Origin: an uncultured Eremococcus sp.
GTDB lineage: Bacteria > Bacillota > Bacilli > Lactobacillales > Aerococcaceae
Reading direction: 5' to 3'
Length of the DNA: 64,000 nucleotides
Assembly: GCA_943914835.1 (NCBI GenBank)
Contig: CALUDO010000001.1
Coordinates: 124,001-188,000 of the forward strand
In this document: piece after piece, positions 47,019 through 56,898 of the stretch
Layout of the letters: each line of letters opens with the position of its first letter
How positions within the stretch are numbered: position 1 is the first letter of the stretch
Translations under genes and position numbers: made by a program
Notes under the pieces: generated by a model
The model's input: only the letters and a program-made list of their open reading frames with translations
What the model was told of the DNA's origin: nothing
Databases searched by the model: none

Positions 47019-48055
47019 TGATAGATAGGGTTGATACTCAAGTTTTTGACCGTCACCGTTTAAATCAAGCAGCTCAGGCTTTAAAAGAAGGGAAACTGGT
47101 TGCCTTTCCAACGGAGACTGTTTTTGGATTAGGAGCGATTGCCAATAATGAGCAGGCGGTTCAATCAGTCTTTAAGGCTAAAGGGAGACCTTCTGATAAT
47201 CCTTTGATAATTCATGTGTCCTCCATTGCCAGTGTCTATCGATTCGCTAAGGAAGTCACTCCTCTAGCGGATACCTTGATGAAAAACTTCTGGCCAGGTC
47301 CTCTCACGATTATATTTCCGGTAGAAGAAGGTGTCTTTGCTCCTAGCGCAACAGCCCACCACTTAACAGCAGGTATGCGGATGCCGGCGCAAATGGAGAC
47401 GCTCCTAACAATTGACCAAGTTGGATTTCCAATTGTAGGACCGTCAGCTAACTTATCAACCAAACCGAGTCCAACTTCCTTGGATCATGTTCTTCATGAT
47501 TTTGATGGAAGAATAGCGGGAGTCATCGCAAATTCTAAGGACTTGACCGATATTGGGGTTGAATCTACAGTGGTTCTTCCCTTAGAGGACCGGATTGAAA
47601 TATTGCGTCCGGGTGCCATTACCAAGGAGATGTTAGAAGAAACAACGGGTCTCCCTGTAAGAGAAGCGACAGCTGAAGATCAACTGAATCATCCTGAACT
47701 TATGAGTCCTGGTGTGAAATATAGGCATTATAGTCCCAAACAGGCTGTTTATATGGTTACAGCCAAGCATGAATTAAGTGACTGGGAAAAATTATTAGAT
47801 GAGGAAAGACAGAAAGTCGGTCTTTTGGCGGATAATCAAGTTGTGGCGAAATTTTATAATCATCCTAAGGTGACTCAAACTTATGCCCTAGGTGAAATAG
47901 GAGACGCTCAGTCCGCTGCCCGTCATCTCTTTGATGGCTTAAGACGTTTAGAGATGACAGATTGCCAAGTAATATATGCACAAGGATATGGTAGGCAAGC
48001 AATTGGAGGAGCTTATATGAATCGTCTATCTAAAGCCGCTTCATCTATGCTATAA
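47018..48055 (+). CDS. ywlC: Threonylcarbamoyl-AMP synthase (TsaC/Sua5/YwlC)
   Basis: Makes threonylcarbamoyl-adenylate for t6A in ANN-decoding tRNAs. The 345-residue product has the YrdC domain (KLVAFPTETVFGLGAIA, KAKGRPSDNPLIIH, TAGMRMP) and a C-terminal Sua5 domain joined by SPGVKYRHYSPKQ, so it is the long Sua5 form. The ATG at 47018 overlaps the prmC stop and is preferred over a TTG six bases earlier. Confidence 0.95.
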   Translation: MIDRVDTQVFDRHRLNQAAQALKEGKLVAFPTETVFGLGAIANNEQAVQSVFKAKGRPSDNPLIIHVSSIASVYRFAKEVTPLADTLMKNFWPGPLTIIFPVEEGVFAPSATAHHLTAGMRMPAQMETLLTIDQVGFPIVGPSANLSTKPSPTSLDHVLHDFDGRIAGVIANSKDLTDIGVESTVVLPLEDRIEILRPGAITKEMLEETTGLPVREATAEDQLNHPELMSPGVKYRHYSPKQAVYMVTAKHELSDWEKLLDEERQKVGLLADNQVVAKFYNHPKVTQTYALGEIGDAQSAARHLFDGLRRLEMTDCQVIYAQGYGRQAIGGAYMNRLSKAASSML

Positions 48056-48176
48056 TGAATTTCAAAAAGATGATCAGATTTCCTGTATTGCTTTGGTAAT
48101 AATGAAGCGTATAGGTTTGCTGCTAAACATAGGCAGACTGATAATGTGATTAATTATTTAATAGGAGGAATAAATA

Positions 48177-48815
48177 ATGGCAAAATTTCAAGTCGTAGAC
48201 CATCCCTTAATTCAACACAAATTAACTTTGATTCGTGATAAAAATGCCTCAACTAAGGTTTTCCGTGAGGTTACAAATGAAATCGCCATGCTTATGGCTT
48301 ATGAAATCACCCGGGACTTACCATTGGAAGATATTGAGATTGAAACACCCCTAACTAAAACAGTTCAAAAACAAATAGCCGGTAAGAAGTTAGCTATAGT
48401 ACCAATTCTTAGGGCTGGCTTGGGTATGGTAGATGGAATCTTGAGCCTAATCCCTGCAGCTCGAGTAGGGCATATCGGAATGTATCGAGATCCAGAGACC
48501 TTAGAAGCAGTAGAATACTTTGCAAAATTCCCCTTAGATATTGAAGAGCGCCAAGTCTTTGTCGTTGATCCTATGTTAGCCACAGGTGTATCAGCTATTG
48601 CAGCCTTGACCCAATTGGTCAACAAGTATCAGGTGCCTCAGGATCATATCACTTTTGTTTCTTTAGTAGCAGCTCCTGAAGGAGTAAAAGCTTTGCAGGA
48701 TGCCTTTCCTGAAGTTGATTTATATACAGCTGCTTTGGATGAGAAATTGAATGATCATGGCTATATTTTGCCTGGCTTAGGAGATGCTGGTGACAGGATT
48801 TTCGGAACAAAGTAA
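48177..48815 (+). CDS. upp: Uracil phosphoribosyltransferase
   Basis: Salvages uracil to UMP with PRPP. The 212-residue product has the N-terminal [29 protein letters not shown], the PRPP motif [16 protein letters not shown] and the uracil-binding [13 protein letters not shown]. Start follows ATAGGAGGAA. The 121-base gap before it contains a possible weak promoter but no recognised attenuator. mvaA begins 17 bases after it. Confidence 0.97.
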   Translation: MAKFQVVDHPLIQHKLTLIRDKNASTKVFREVTNEIAMLMAYEITRDLPLEDIEIETPLTKTVQKQIAGKKLAIVPILRAGLGMVDGILSLIPAARVGHIGMYRDPETLEAVEYFAKFPLDIEERQVFVVDPMLATGVSAIAALTQLVNKYQVPQDHITFVSLVAAPEGVKALQDAFPEVDLYTAALDEKLNDHGYILPGLGDAGDRIFGTK

Positions 48816-48832
48816 TCTAGTAAATAAGGCCT

Positions 48833-50092
48833 ATGGTAAAAAATACGACATTCTCTGGTTTTTATAAACGAACGATTAAAGAAAAACAGGAACTCATTGA
48901 AAGTATTACTGGACAAGCCCTCGATGAAGGACTTGTTTTAAAGCCAGATATTGCTAATCAGATGATTGAAAATTACGTATTGAACTATGAACTTCCATTG
49001 GGAATTGCCCCCCATTTAACGATTAACCATCAGGATTACCTAGTCCCCCTAGTTATAGAAGAGCCTTCGGTAGTAGCGGCTCTAAGCAGGGCAGGTCAGG
49101 AATTCACTTCCATCGAAACCCAATATAAAGATAGATTTATTGTGGGACAAATAGTAGTAAATCAAATCGTCGATTTTGAACAAGCTCAGGCGACCATACT
49201 AGACCATTATGACCAACTCCTAGACCAAGCTAAGTTAGCTTATCCTTCCATGGTGGAGCGTGGTGGCGGACCCCAGAACTTGTGGACACAGATCTATAGA
49301 AAAGAAAATCAAGATTTTCTTACTGTATATCTTAGTTTTGATCCTTGTGAAGCCATGGGAGCCAACGCCTTAAATACGGTGCTTGAGTCCTTAGCAGGGA
49401 TAGTTGAAACCCTAACAGGTGGCCGGGTCCTTATGAGTATTCTATCTAATCATTCCAGTGATTCATTAGTCCGAGCTAGGGTTACAAAACCTATTAAGGA
49501 ATTGATGACAAATCTTGAAGAAGGTCATAAACTGGCAAAGCGTATTTGCCAAGCATCATCTTACGCTGATGTCGATATATATCGGGCGACGACACATAAT
49601 AAAGGGATTATGAATGGAATTGATGCCCTGGCTCTAGCGACGGGAAATGATTGGCGGGCGATTGAAGCTGCTGCTCATAGTTTTGCTGGTAGGGGGCCTG
49701 GTTATCAAGCCTTAACTCGATGGTGGATCGAGAGAGATTGTCTTCTGGGAGAAATTGAACTTCCTATTCCAACGGCTACAGTGGGTGGTACCTTAAACTT
49801 ACATCCTTTAGCTCAGTGGAGCCTTGATCTCTTAGGACGACCTTCAGCCAAAAAACTCGCAGAAATTATGGCAGCCGTAGGCTTAATGCAAAATTTTGCA
49901 GCTATTAGAGCCCTGGTGACCGATGGCATCCAGAAAGGACATATGCGGATGCAAGCAAGAAGTTTGGCTATCCAAGTAGGTGCTAAACCTAAGGAAGTAG
50001 ATGCCTTGGTCCAAGACTTATCCAAACTAGGGAAGATGGACCGAGCTCATGCTCGATCTTTACTAAAGACGATGCGGGCTTCAAAGCCATAA
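48833..50092 (+). CDS. mvaA: Hydroxymethylglutaryl-CoA reductase, class II
   Basis: Reduces HMG-CoA to mevalonate for isoprenoid synthesis. The 419-residue enzyme has the substrate motif VVERGGGP-like MVERGGGPQNLW, EAMGANALNT, NKGIMNGIDALALATGNDWRA and the C-terminal flap histidine region. It is free-standing rather than fused to an acetoacetyl-CoA thiolase as in Enterococcus MvaE. It precedes mvaS, which makes its substrate, by 16 bases. The ribosome site is weak (TAAGG). Confidence 0.93.
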   Translation: MVKNTTFSGFYKRTIKEKQELIESITGQALDEGLVLKPDIANQMIENYVLNYELPLGIAPHLTINHQDYLVPLVIEEPSVVAALSRAGQEFTSIETQYKDRFIVGQIVVNQIVDFEQAQATILDHYDQLLDQAKLAYPSMVERGGGPQNLWTQIYRKENQDFLTVYLSFDPCEAMGANALNTVLESLAGIVETLTGGRVLMSILSNHSSDSLVRARVTKPIKELMTNLEEGHKLAKRICQASSYADVDIYRATTHNKGIMNGIDALALATGNDWRAIEAAAHSFAGRGPGYQALTRWWIERDCLLGEIELPIPTATVGGTLNLHPLAQWSLDLLGRPSAKKLAEIMAAVGLMQNFAAIRALVTDGIQKGHMRMQARSLAIQVGAKPKEVDALVQDLSKLGKMDRAHARSLLKTMRASKP

Positions 50093-50108
50093 AGAAAGGT
50101 GGGATGAT

Positions 50109-51269
50109 TTGACGCAAATTGGAATTGATAAGATGGGGCTTTATGTTCCCCAGTATTACCTTGATTTGAAGGACTTGGCTCACGCTAGAGGGGAAGACCC
50201 AGATAAATTTATCATAGGAATTGGCCAAGACAAGATGGCCGTTCCTTCCTTGTATGAGGATGTGGTTAGTCTAGCTGCCAATGCCGGATCTTTGATCTTG
50301 TCTGAAGGTGACCGAGATCAAATAGACCAAGTTTTTGTAGCAAGTGAATCTGCTTTTGACCAGTCTAAGTCACTGGCCTCCTACCTGGTGGATTTATTAG
50401 ACCTTAGACCCCATACCCGAGTGGTCGAATTTAAACAGGCTTGCTATTCTGGGACTGCGGCCCTGCAGCTCGCCTGTGATTATGTTAGCCGGAGGCCTAG
50501 TCGGAAAGTTTTAGTAATTACAAGCGATATTTCTCGGTATGGCTTAGCAAGTCCTGGTGAAGTGACTCAAGGCGCAGGATCTATTGCTATGATTGTTAGT
50601 CAGGATCCCGGTATCCTAGCTCTTGACAAGGAGGCAGTCTATTTAAGTGAGAACGCTTATGATTTCTGGCGTCCATCTTATTTAGACCATGCTTTGGTAG
50701 ATGGCAAGTTTTCTACGGAACTTTATTTGTCCTTCTTCCGACGTTTATTTAAGGACTATCAACTGACTTATCCCAAAAGGGTGAGTCAGACTCGGTCTCT
50801 GCTATTCCACCTTCCCTTTACTAAAATAGCTAGCAAAGCCTACCGAACTATTGAAGACCTAGTCGACTCAGATTTATTAAACGAATGGCAGTCCTTTTTG
50901 CCAGCCGCAACCCATCTAAATCGGAATGTAGGAAATATATATACGGGTTCTCTATATATGAGTCTGGTGTCTTTACTAGTCTATGCTGATAATATAAAGG
51001 CAGGCGATCATTTAACATTATTCTCATATGGTTCAGGAGCAATGGGAGAACTCTTCAGTGGTCAAGTTCAGAAAGACTTTAGAAAAAAACTTAGCCAAGT
51101 CAATCAAGCGGTCCTAGACCATAGATTGCAAATGAGCGTGAAAGACTATGAAGAAAGTTATTTATACCAAATGAATTACTTGAGTGATTCCTTTACTCCA
51201 CCTTCCTCCTTTAAGGGATACTACCTAAAAGAAGTAAATCATCACCAAAGAAATTATGGGTATCGTTGA
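50109..51269 (+). CDS. mvaS: Hydroxymethylglutaryl-CoA synthase
   Basis: Condenses acetyl-CoA with acetoacetyl-CoA. The 386-residue thiolase-fold enzyme has catalytic Cys112 (FKQACYSGTAALQLA), Glu80 in ASESAFDQSKS and the histidine-bearing FHLPFTKIASKAY. The start is TTG at 50109, giving the expected MTQIGIDKMGLYVPQYYLDL N-terminus, with AAAGGTGGGA upstream. Together with mvaA it commits the cell to the mevalonate route that supplies undecaprenyl carrier for murein. Confidence 0.94.
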   Translation: MTQIGIDKMGLYVPQYYLDLKDLAHARGEDPDKFIIGIGQDKMAVPSLYEDVVSLAANAGSLILSEGDRDQIDQVFVASESAFDQSKSLASYLVDLLDLRPHTRVVEFKQACYSGTAALQLACDYVSRRPSRKVLVITSDISRYGLASPGEVTQGAGSIAMIVSQDPGILALDKEAVYLSENAYDFWRPSYLDHALVDGKFSTELYLSFFRRLFKDYQLTYPKRVSQTRSLLFHLPFTKIASKAYRTIEDLVDSDLLNEWQSFLPAATHLNRNVGNIYTGSLYMSLVSLLVYADNIKAGDHLTLFSYGSGAMGELFSGQVQKDFRKKLSQVNQAVLDHRLQMSVKDYEESYLYQMNYLSDSFTPPSSFKGYYLKEVNHHQRNYGYR

Positions 51270-51296
51270 GGCTATAGCTTTAATACTGATAGATTG

Positions 51297-51328
51297 ATCT
51301 CCTTCTCATTAATGAAAGGAGATTTTTT
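51297..51328 (+). terminator. Terminator of upp-mvaA-mvaS
   Basis: ATCTCCTT (51297-51304) pairs with AAGGAGAT (51316-51323), followed by TTTTTT. Confidence 0.88.
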
Positions 51329-51435
51329 ATCTTATTTTTGTTATGATATTGCCTTGAGAATGTAAGAAGTTGGTATGAAGGCACAGAGTCAATGTTTTAT
51401 GCGGGGACTTTCAAATAACTTTTTGAAACTTTTAT

Positions 51436-51463
51436 TTGAAACCTCTCTGGTTTGTGCTATGAT
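51436..51463 (+). promoter_or_regulatory. Promoter of the DUF1146-murA-mreB operon
   Basis: TTGAAA (51436-51441), 16 bases, TATGAT (51458-51463). Confidence 0.75.
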
Positions 51464-51489
51464 AATTTTGAACTGGTGGGTGATGAATA

Positions 51490-51720
51490 GTGACAACATT
51501 TTTCGGTATGGCAGTACTGGTTGTTCGTATTTTATTTGTGCTTTTAAGCTACCAAGTCTTAGAGAAGTTTAATTGGGCCTTTTTCTTTACTAAGGAAGAC
51601 CAAGCAAGCGCTAAGATTTTATGCGGTTTATTAAGCATAGGTTTAGGTCATCTGGTAAGTTCATTTTTTATCGAGATCATTGAAACACTCCGCCAGATGG
51701 TGATGAGTCAGTTTCTCTAA
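51490..51720 (+). CDS. DUF1146 (YwzB-like) small membrane protein
   Basis: A 76-residue protein with two hydrophobic helices (about 7-22 and 43-66) separated by a short [11 protein letters not shown] loop, the pattern of DUF1146/YwzB. The family usually sits between atpC and murA in Gram-positives; here it keeps its place before murA but the ATP synthase genes are absent. The start is GTG behind GGTGGG; another frame over the same bases is rejected. Function unknown. Confidence 0.75.
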   Translation: MTTFFGMAVLVVRILFVLLSYQVLEKFNWAFFFTKEDQASAKILCGLLSIGLGHLVSSFFIEIIETLRQMVMSQFL

Positions 51721-51781
51721 ATATAATATGATTAAACTTGTCGTTGGCTCCAAAACGATGAGTCAAAGGGGATTTAATGGA

Positions 51782-53089
51782 ATGGAAGAAATTATTGTAC
51801 AAGGTGGCAACCGTTTACAAGGAGCTGTAAAGGTTGAAGGTGCTAAGAATGCTGTCTTACCGATTCTAGCTGCAACAATTTTAGCAGAGTCAGAAAAGGT
51901 TCACCTGAGCAATGTACCTGTTTTATCTGATGTACACACTATTAATGAATTATTAACGAATATAGGTGTCTGGAATCAATTCAATGAAGCGACCAAGGAA
52001 ATGGTTTTAGATGCCACAAGGGATGTTCAATCAGTCGCTGATTATGACTTTGTTAGTAAAATGAGGGCATCTATTGTTGTAATGGGGCCACTACTAGCTC
52101 GCTTTGGTCATGCAAAAGTAGCTTTGCCTGGTGGCTGTGCCATTGGAACAAGACCGATTGACCTACATTTAAAAGGGTTTGAAGCCCTTGGGGCACAGAT
52201 TAATAAACAAGCAGGCTACGTTGAAGCTAGCTGTGACAAGTTGGTGGGTAGTCGGATATACCTTGACTTCCCAAGCGTGGGCGCAACTGAGAATATTATG
52301 ATGGCAGCGGTTCTTGCAGAAGGAGAGACAATTCTAGAGAATGTGGCTCGGGAGCCTGAAATAGTAGATCTGGCTAACTTCTTAAATAAGATGGGAGCCA
52401 AGGTATCTGGGGCAGGGACTGAGATTATCCGGATTCAAGGCGTTGACCATTTACACGGAACGAGACATTCGGTCATTCCTGACCGAATAGAAGCGGGGAC
52501 CTTTATGGTCGCAGCTGCAGTTACACAGGGGGATGTCTTTATTGAAGGAGCTATCCGTGAACATAATCGGCCTTTAATTAGTAAGCTGACTGAAATGGGT
52601 GTTATTTTTAATGAATTTGAAGATGGCATTCAGGTTATAGGACCAGAAAGCTTAAAGGCAACGGATATTAAAACTTTACCTTATCCAGGTTTCCCTACAG
52701 ATATGCAAGCCCAGATGACTATTGCCCAATTATTGGCAGATGGTAGCTCTGCTATTACGGAGACAGTTTTTGAAAATCGCTTTATGCATTTAGAGCAATT
52801 GCGACGGATGGGTGCCCAGTTTACAGCAGATCGGCAAACGGCTATCTTATATGGACCTACTGAATTTACGGGAGCCAGTGTTCAAGCAACCGATTTAAGA
52901 GCAGGAGCTGCTTTGATTATAGCTGGTTTGACAGGGAAAGGATTGACTCGGGTATCTAAATTAGAATATTTGGATCGGGGTTATTATCAGTTCCATCTCA
53001 AATTGAGCCAGCTAGGTGCTGACATTGAGCGTGTAAATATTCAACCGATTAAAGCAGATCAAAGCTTAGCCCTAGCTGGTCAAGCTTAA
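51782..53089 (+). CDS. murA: UDP-N-acetylglucosamine 1-carboxyvinyltransferase MurA
   Basis: First committed step of peptidoglycan synthesis, adding PEP to UDP-GlcNAc. The 435-residue product has Lys22-Asn23 ([10 protein letters not shown]), catalytic Cys119 in [11 protein letters not shown] (the fosfomycin target) and the [11 protein letters not shown] segment. ATG 51782 is preferred, nine bases after AAAGGGGA, since it gives the standard MEEIIVQGG start; upstream ATGs would add an unconserved tail. Cotranscribed with mreB. Confidence 0.96.
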   Translation: MEEIIVQGGNRLQGAVKVEGAKNAVLPILAATILAESEKVHLSNVPVLSDVHTINELLTNIGVWNQFNEATKEMVLDATRDVQSVADYDFVSKMRASIVVMGPLLARFGHAKVALPGGCAIGTRPIDLHLKGFEALGAQINKQAGYVEASCDKLVGSRIYLDFPSVGATENIMMAAVLAEGETILENVAREPEIVDLANFLNKMGAKVSGAGTEIIRIQGVDHLHGTRHSVIPDRIEAGTFMVAAAVTQGDVFIEGAIREHNRPLISKLTEMGVIFNEFEDGIQVIGPESLKATDIKTLPYPGFPTDMQAQMTIAQLLADGSSAITETVFENRFMHLEQLRRMGAQFTADRQTAILYGPTEFTGASVQATDLRAGAALIIAGLTGKGLTRVSKLEYLDRGYYQFHLKLSQLGADIERVNIQPIKADQSLALAGQA

Positions 53090-53124
53090 AACCAACTGAG
53101 TTTAAGTGTGAATGGAGTATGACA

Positions 53125-54189
53125 ATGAGCAGAGAAATAGGAATAGATTTAGGTACTGCAAACGTCTTGATCCATTTAAAAGGACGAGGGATTGTCGTTA
53201 ATGAGCCTTCGGTCCTTGCGGTTGATACTGACACTAATGAGGTCTTAGCCTTTGGCCAAGCTGCCTATGATATGGGGGGGCGGACTTCAGATTCGATACG
53301 AATTATTCATCCCCTTAAAGATGGTGTCATAGCTGATTTTGATTATGCCGAAGCACTCTTGGTACTGCTTTTACGACGGATTCACTCTGCAAGCTGGTTC
53401 TCAAGACCAAGTGTTTTAGTATGTGCTCCTTCTCAAATCTCTGATATTGATCGCCAATCATTAGTTGATGTGGTGGAGAAGGCTACAGGTGGCAGGGTTT
53501 ACCTAGAAGAGGAAGCTTTGGTAGCTGGGGCTGGATCAGGTGTTGATTTAACCCAGGTCAAAGGGAATATGATTATAGATATTGGGGGAGGAACCACAGA
53601 AATTGCGGTCTTTTCAGGTCATCAAGTTATTGAATCCTGGACTCTCCATATAGCAGGTGATTCTTTCAATCAAGCGATTATCGATTATTTTAGAGATCAC
53701 TACCAATTGATGATTGGGAATAAAATGGCAGAAGAAACCAAAATAGAACTTGCCACAGCGATTCTAGTTGAAGACAAGCTCCTGGACCAGTTTGATGTCA
53801 GGGGACGAAGCTTGTTAACGGGACTTCCTAAATCTGTCAATGCAGATTCCAATGATATATATCAGGCACTTGGCCATCAATTGGAAATCATAGCGAATAA
53901 ATGTCATGATGTTCTAGAGGACTTAGACCCTGAGTTAGGAGCGGATATTCTTGACCAGGGAATAATTCTGTCTGGGGGAGGCGCCTTGATTTCAAACTTA
54001 GATACTTATTTAAGTGATTTTCTAGGTGTATCAGTCATCCAGGCTGATCAGCCCATGGCTTGTCTGGCTATCGGGACTGGTTTGGTATTGGACTTAATTC
54101 AATCGGGTAAGTTGGAAGAGAATCTCCCTAATCGTAAGCAGGCTTGGCGGAGTTTCTGGAGACGGTTTCTTAGACGACTAATAGGATAG
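53125..54189 (+). CDS. mreB: Rod-shape actin homologue MreB/Mbl
   Basis: A bacterial actin that guides lateral wall synthesis. The 354-residue protein has phosphate-1 motif IGIDLGTANVLIH, IIDIGGGTTEIAVFSG (phosphate 2) and the adenosine motif GIILSGGGALISNLD. It ends in a basic aromatic tail, RKQAWRSFWRRFLRRLIG, that looks amphipathic and is longer than usual. ATG 53125 lies seven bases after AATGGAG. Located after murA, but no mreC/mreD follow. Its presence suggests an elongating cell rather than a strict coccus. Confidence 0.93.
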   Translation: MSREIGIDLGTANVLIHLKGRGIVVNEPSVLAVDTDTNEVLAFGQAAYDMGGRTSDSIRIIHPLKDGVIADFDYAEALLVLLLRRIHSASWFSRPSVLVCAPSQISDIDRQSLVDVVEKATGGRVYLEEEALVAGAGSGVDLTQVKGNMIIDIGGGTTEIAVFSGHQVIESWTLHIAGDSFNQAIIDYFRDHYQLMIGNKMAEETKIELATAILVEDKLLDQFDVRGRSLLTGLPKSVNADSNDIYQALGHQLEIIANKCHDVLEDLDPELGADILDQGIILSGGGALISNLDTYLSDFLGVSVIQADQPMACLAIGTGLVLDLIQSGKLEENLPNRKQAWRSFWRRFLRRLIG

Positions 54190-54199
54190 AGGGATAGGA

Positions 54200-54397
54200 A
54201 TGGACCATAGATTTGAATCTGACCCTATCTGGTTAGACTTGCTTAAACGAATTGGCAAAATACTTGTTTTTTTAATATTAGTCGTGCTTGTATTCTGTAT
54301 TGGAATTCTTGTAGGTTATTCAATACTAGGCGAAGGTTCTTTCTGGGAAGCATTCAACAAGGATACCTGGCTACATATTGTTGATTTTTTGAAATAA
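54200..54397 (+). CDS. epuA: EpuA-type small membrane protein
   Basis: A 65-residue protein with one membrane helix (about 22-45) followed by GYSILGEGSFWEAFNKDTWLHIVDF, the conserved outer segment of the EpuA family (PF11772), often misnamed DNA-directed RNA polymerase subunit beta. Family members follow murA or mreB in Lactobacillales, as here. First noted near the pneumococcal competence nuclease; its role is unclear. Start follows AGAGGGATAGG. Confidence 0.82.
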   Translation: MDHRFESDPIWLDLLKRIGKILVFLILVVLVFCIGILVGYSILGEGSFWEAFNKDTWLHIVDFLK

Positions 54398-54468
54398 GCT
54401 CTTAAGGCGCTTAACCATTACTGGGGGCGTCTTTATTACTTTAGAGAATTACTTTAGGGGGGATTGGA

Positions 54469-54840
54469 GTGGCTAGTCATTTTACCTGGGGAGAAATAAT
54501 TTTGTATCTGCTGCCTCCTTGTTATATCTATTTTTTCATTCATTTTGGCAAAAATTATTTAAGACGCTTTTCATACTTTCCAGTCACCATTGCTATGTGC
54601 TTAATTCCTGTTTGGTTAATTCTAATCAAAATATTTAGTTTGTTGATTTATTCTTTTTCAATTTTGCCACATTTACTTTTTATTTTGGTCTTCCTACTGG
54701 CTTGTCATCTTTATATCTATATGCAGGGCATTCGAACCTTTAGCTTGCTGGCATACTGGCAAGAAGCATCGAAAATTGTTTTTGCAGGTTTGTCTGCTAG
54801 TCTCTTATCCTTGATGATATTAAGATTTTTTACTTGGTGA
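54469..54840 (+). CDS. DUF3397-type membrane protein
   Basis: A 123-residue protein with four hydrophobic helices (about 8-26, 36-60, 64-86, 100-120). Length, topology and its place just before mraZ match the DUF3397 family of Lactobacillales; the sequence itself is poorly constrained. The start is GTG behind AGGGGGGATTGG. Function unknown; likely linked to the envelope only by location. Confidence 0.6.
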   Translation: MASHFTWGEIILYLLPPCYIYFFIHFGKNYLRRFSYFPVTIAMCLIPVWLILIKIFSLLIYSFSILPHLLFILVFLLACHLYIYMQGIRTFSLLAYWQEASKIVFAGLSASLLSLMILRFFTW

Positions 54841-54917
54841 ATTTATGGGAAATCCCCCCACTTGGTAATTGCTATTATTAAAGATGAAAACCTTGATAGT
54901 TTCAGGTTTCTAAAATG

Positions 54918-54944
54918 ATAACACCTATGGGTGTTATTTTTTTA
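54918..54944 (+). terminator. Terminator before the mraZ operon
   Basis: ATAACACC (54918-54925) pairs with GGTGTTAT (54930-54937), loop TATG, followed by seven T. Confidence 0.9.
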
Positions 54945-54952
54945 TACTTTTT

Positions 54953-54992
54953 TGGGGAAATAGTGGTAGATAGTGGGGGATTGTGGTAGAAT
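54953..54992 (+). promoter_or_regulatory. Four 10-bp MraZ boxes overlapping the mraZ promoter
   Basis: Direct repeats with an exact ten-base period: TGGGGAAATA, GTGGTAGATA, GTGGGGGATT, GTGGTAGAAT. MraZ proteins bind tandem TGGG or GTG boxes at ten-base spacing in front of their own operon in E. coli and Mycoplasma. The last repeat contains an extended -10 (TGGTAGAAT), so bound MraZ would cover the promoter. Exact box consensus for this lineage is inferred. Confidence 0.7.
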
Positions 54993-55023
54993 TAATTTAA
55001 ACTTAGGTTAGGAGGGGAATTAG

Positions 55024-55455
55024 ATGCTGATTGGAGAATACCAACATAATATTGACTCTAAAGGGCGTCTAATTATGCCGGCTAAGTTTCGTTCAGACTT
55101 GGGGGAGCGGTTCATTGTGACCCGAGGTCTTGACGGATGTTTATTTGGTTTCCCGATGTCTAGTTGGGAATTAATTCAGGAGAAATTAGGACAATTACCC
55201 TTAGCTAAAAAAGATGCCCGAGCTTTTACGCGTTTCTTCTATTCAGCTGCCACTGAAGTGGAAATTGATAAGCAAGGGCGGATAAATCTGCCAAATAATT
55301 TAATTGATTTCGCCAAGATCGATAAGGAATGCCGTGTGATCGGCGTTGCAGACCGTATCGAGATTTGGAGTATGGCGAAGTGGGAAGATTTTAGAGACAT
55401 TGCTGAGGACAGCTTTGAAGATATTGCTGAAGATATGATTGATTTTGGTTTGTAG
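55024..55455 (+). CDS. mraZ: Transcriptional regulator / division cluster protein MraZ
   Basis: A 143-residue protein of two AbrB-like (SpoVT-AbrB) halves: [23 protein letters not shown] and later [22 protein letters not shown]. MraZ forms ring-shaped oligomers that bind the repeats upstream and control the dcw operon. Start ATG follows TTAGGAGGGG. First gene of mraZ-rsmH-ftsL-ftsI-murE-mraY-murD-murG-divIB. Confidence 0.96.
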   Translation: MLIGEYQHNIDSKGRLIMPAKFRSDLGERFIVTRGLDGCLFGFPMSSWELIQEKLGQLPLAKKDARAFTRFFYSAATEVEIDKQGRINLPNNLIDFAKIDKECRVIGVADRIEIWSMAKWEDFRDIAEDSFEDIAEDMIDFGL

Positions 55456-55466
55456 GAGTAGATTGG

Positions 55467-56420
55467 ATGACCTTCGAACATAGGAGTGTATTGCTCCAAG
55501 AGACAATTAATGAATTAGATGTGAACCCAAATGGGGTCTATGTAGATTGTACGCTAGGGGGGGCTGGACACGCAGCCTACTTATTATCCAAGTTGAGTCA
55601 ACATGGCCACTTATATGCCTTTGATCAAGATTTTACGGCTATTGAGCATGCTACTGATGTCTTAGAGGATTATATTGAGAATGGACAGGTAACACTGATT
55701 CATAATAACTTTCGCAATCTGGCTCATGAATTAGAAGAACGCGGGGTAAGCTATGTAGATGGTATTTATTATGACCTAGGAGTATCTTCGCCTCAATTAG
55801 ATCATGCAGAACGAGGCTTTTCCTATAATCAATCCGCTCGCTTAGATATGCGGATGGATCAAGGAGCCCCATTAACAGCCTATCAAGTTGTCAATGAATG
55901 GTCTTATGGGGACTTAGTTCGTATCATAAGTCGCTATGGAGAAGAACGCTTCGCTAAACGAATCGCCAGGGCGATTGAGAATCAGCGAAGTCAGACACCT
56001 ATCCAAGATACGATTGAATTAGCTGACTTGATTAAATCGGCTATACCAGCAGCTACTCGGCGAACGGGAGGCCATCCCGCCAAAAGGACTTTCCAGGCAA
56101 TCCGGATTGCAGTGAATGATGAATTGGGAGCCATTGAGGAATCGTTAGAACAGGCCTTAAGCTTATTGAAGGTAGGAGGAAGAATCTCTGTTATTTCCTT
56201 CCACTCATTAGAGGATCGGATTGTCAAACAAATCTTCAAGGAAGCTGCATCGGGGCCAGATATCCCACCCAATTTGCCAGTTTTGCCAGAAGATTTAGCT
56301 GCTGATTACCAATTAGTTACCCGTAAACCTATCACTGCTGACCAGCAAGAGTTAGAGCATAATAATCGGGCACGGTCTGCTAAATTAAGAGTGATTGAAA
56401 GAAGAAAGATTTCTGATTAA
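55467..56420 (+). CDS. rsmH: 16S rRNA (cytosine1402-N4)-methyltransferase RsmH
   Basis: Methylates C1402 in the ribosomal P site. The 317-residue product opens with [32 protein letters not shown] (SAM motif), then [19 protein letters not shown] and the C-terminal [15 protein letters not shown], all RsmH/MraW hallmarks. Start follows TAGGAG in the end of mraZ. Second gene of the cluster. Confidence 0.96.
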   Translation: MTFEHRSVLLQETINELDVNPNGVYVDCTLGGAGHAAYLLSKLSQHGHLYAFDQDFTAIEHATDVLEDYIENGQVTLIHNNFRNLAHELEERGVSYVDGIYYDLGVSSPQLDHAERGFSYNQSARLDMRMDQGAPLTAYQVVNEWSYGDLVRIISRYGEERFAKRIARAIENQRSQTPIQDTIELADLIKSAIPAATRRTGGHPAKRTFQAIRIAVNDELGAIEESLEQALSLLKVGGRISVISFHSLEDRIVKQIFKEAASGPDIPPNLPVLPEDLAADYQLVTRKPITADQQELEHNNRARSAKLRVIERRKISD

Positions 56421-56442
56421 TAAATGAAGGGAGTTGTAAGAC

Positions 56443-56898
56443 ATGAATGTTCGAAAAGAAAGTCATTTTGATGCTAGTTCAGAAACAGAAACATATTTTG
56501 CTTACACATCCCGAGGCCAGCGACCTGGTAAACTAGTAAATGCTTATCCAGTAGAACCAGATTACCAATCTTCTTCAAATCATCTAGGTCAAGTAGAAAA
56601 AACACCAACAAGGACAAAAGTAGCTGAAAAGTTGAATCGCTTAGAAAAAAGCTTAATTTTTCTCTTTTCAAGTCTGTTAGTCTTATTGGTGGTTCTTGAT
56701 CTTGGTTTACAATACCGCAACACAAAAATGGACCTAATGATTGGTCAATATAATCAATCTGTAAATGATTTGAAATTAAATTCTGATAAACTGATGAATG
56801 AATTAATGGTGCAATTTGATTATGATGCTGTGAAGACAGCCGCTGAAGAACAAGGATTAAGCGTGGATGCTTCTAGGATTAAGGATGTTAGGCAATGA
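56443..56898 (+). CDS. ftsL: Cell division protein FtsL
   Basis: A 151-residue bitopic protein: an N-terminal cytoplasmic part of about 68 residues, one membrane helix (SLIFLFSSLLVLLVVLDLGL, about 70-89) and a short extracellular coiled coil. FtsL joins DivIB and DivIC to activate septal synthesis. Identity rests on topology and position between rsmH and the penicillin-binding protein, since FtsL sequences diverge. It overlaps ftsI by four bases (ATGA). Confidence 0.82.
   Translation: MNVRKESHFDASSETETYFAYTSRGQRPGKLVNAYPVEPDYQSSSNHLGQVEKTPTRTKVAEKLNRLEKSLIFLFSSLLVLLVVLDLGLQYRNTKMDLMIGQYNQSVNDLKLNSDKLMNELMVQFDYDAVKTAAEEQGLSVDASRIKDVRQ

Noticed and set aside
51375..51572. A 65-codon frame overlapping the DUF1146 gene
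   Set aside because: It runs through the promoter, has no ribosome site and its product resembles nothing; the DUF1146 frame explains the region.
54398..54445. Terminator after epuA
   Set aside because: AAGGCGC and GCGTCTT can pair, but the loop is long and the T run interrupted; too weak to call.
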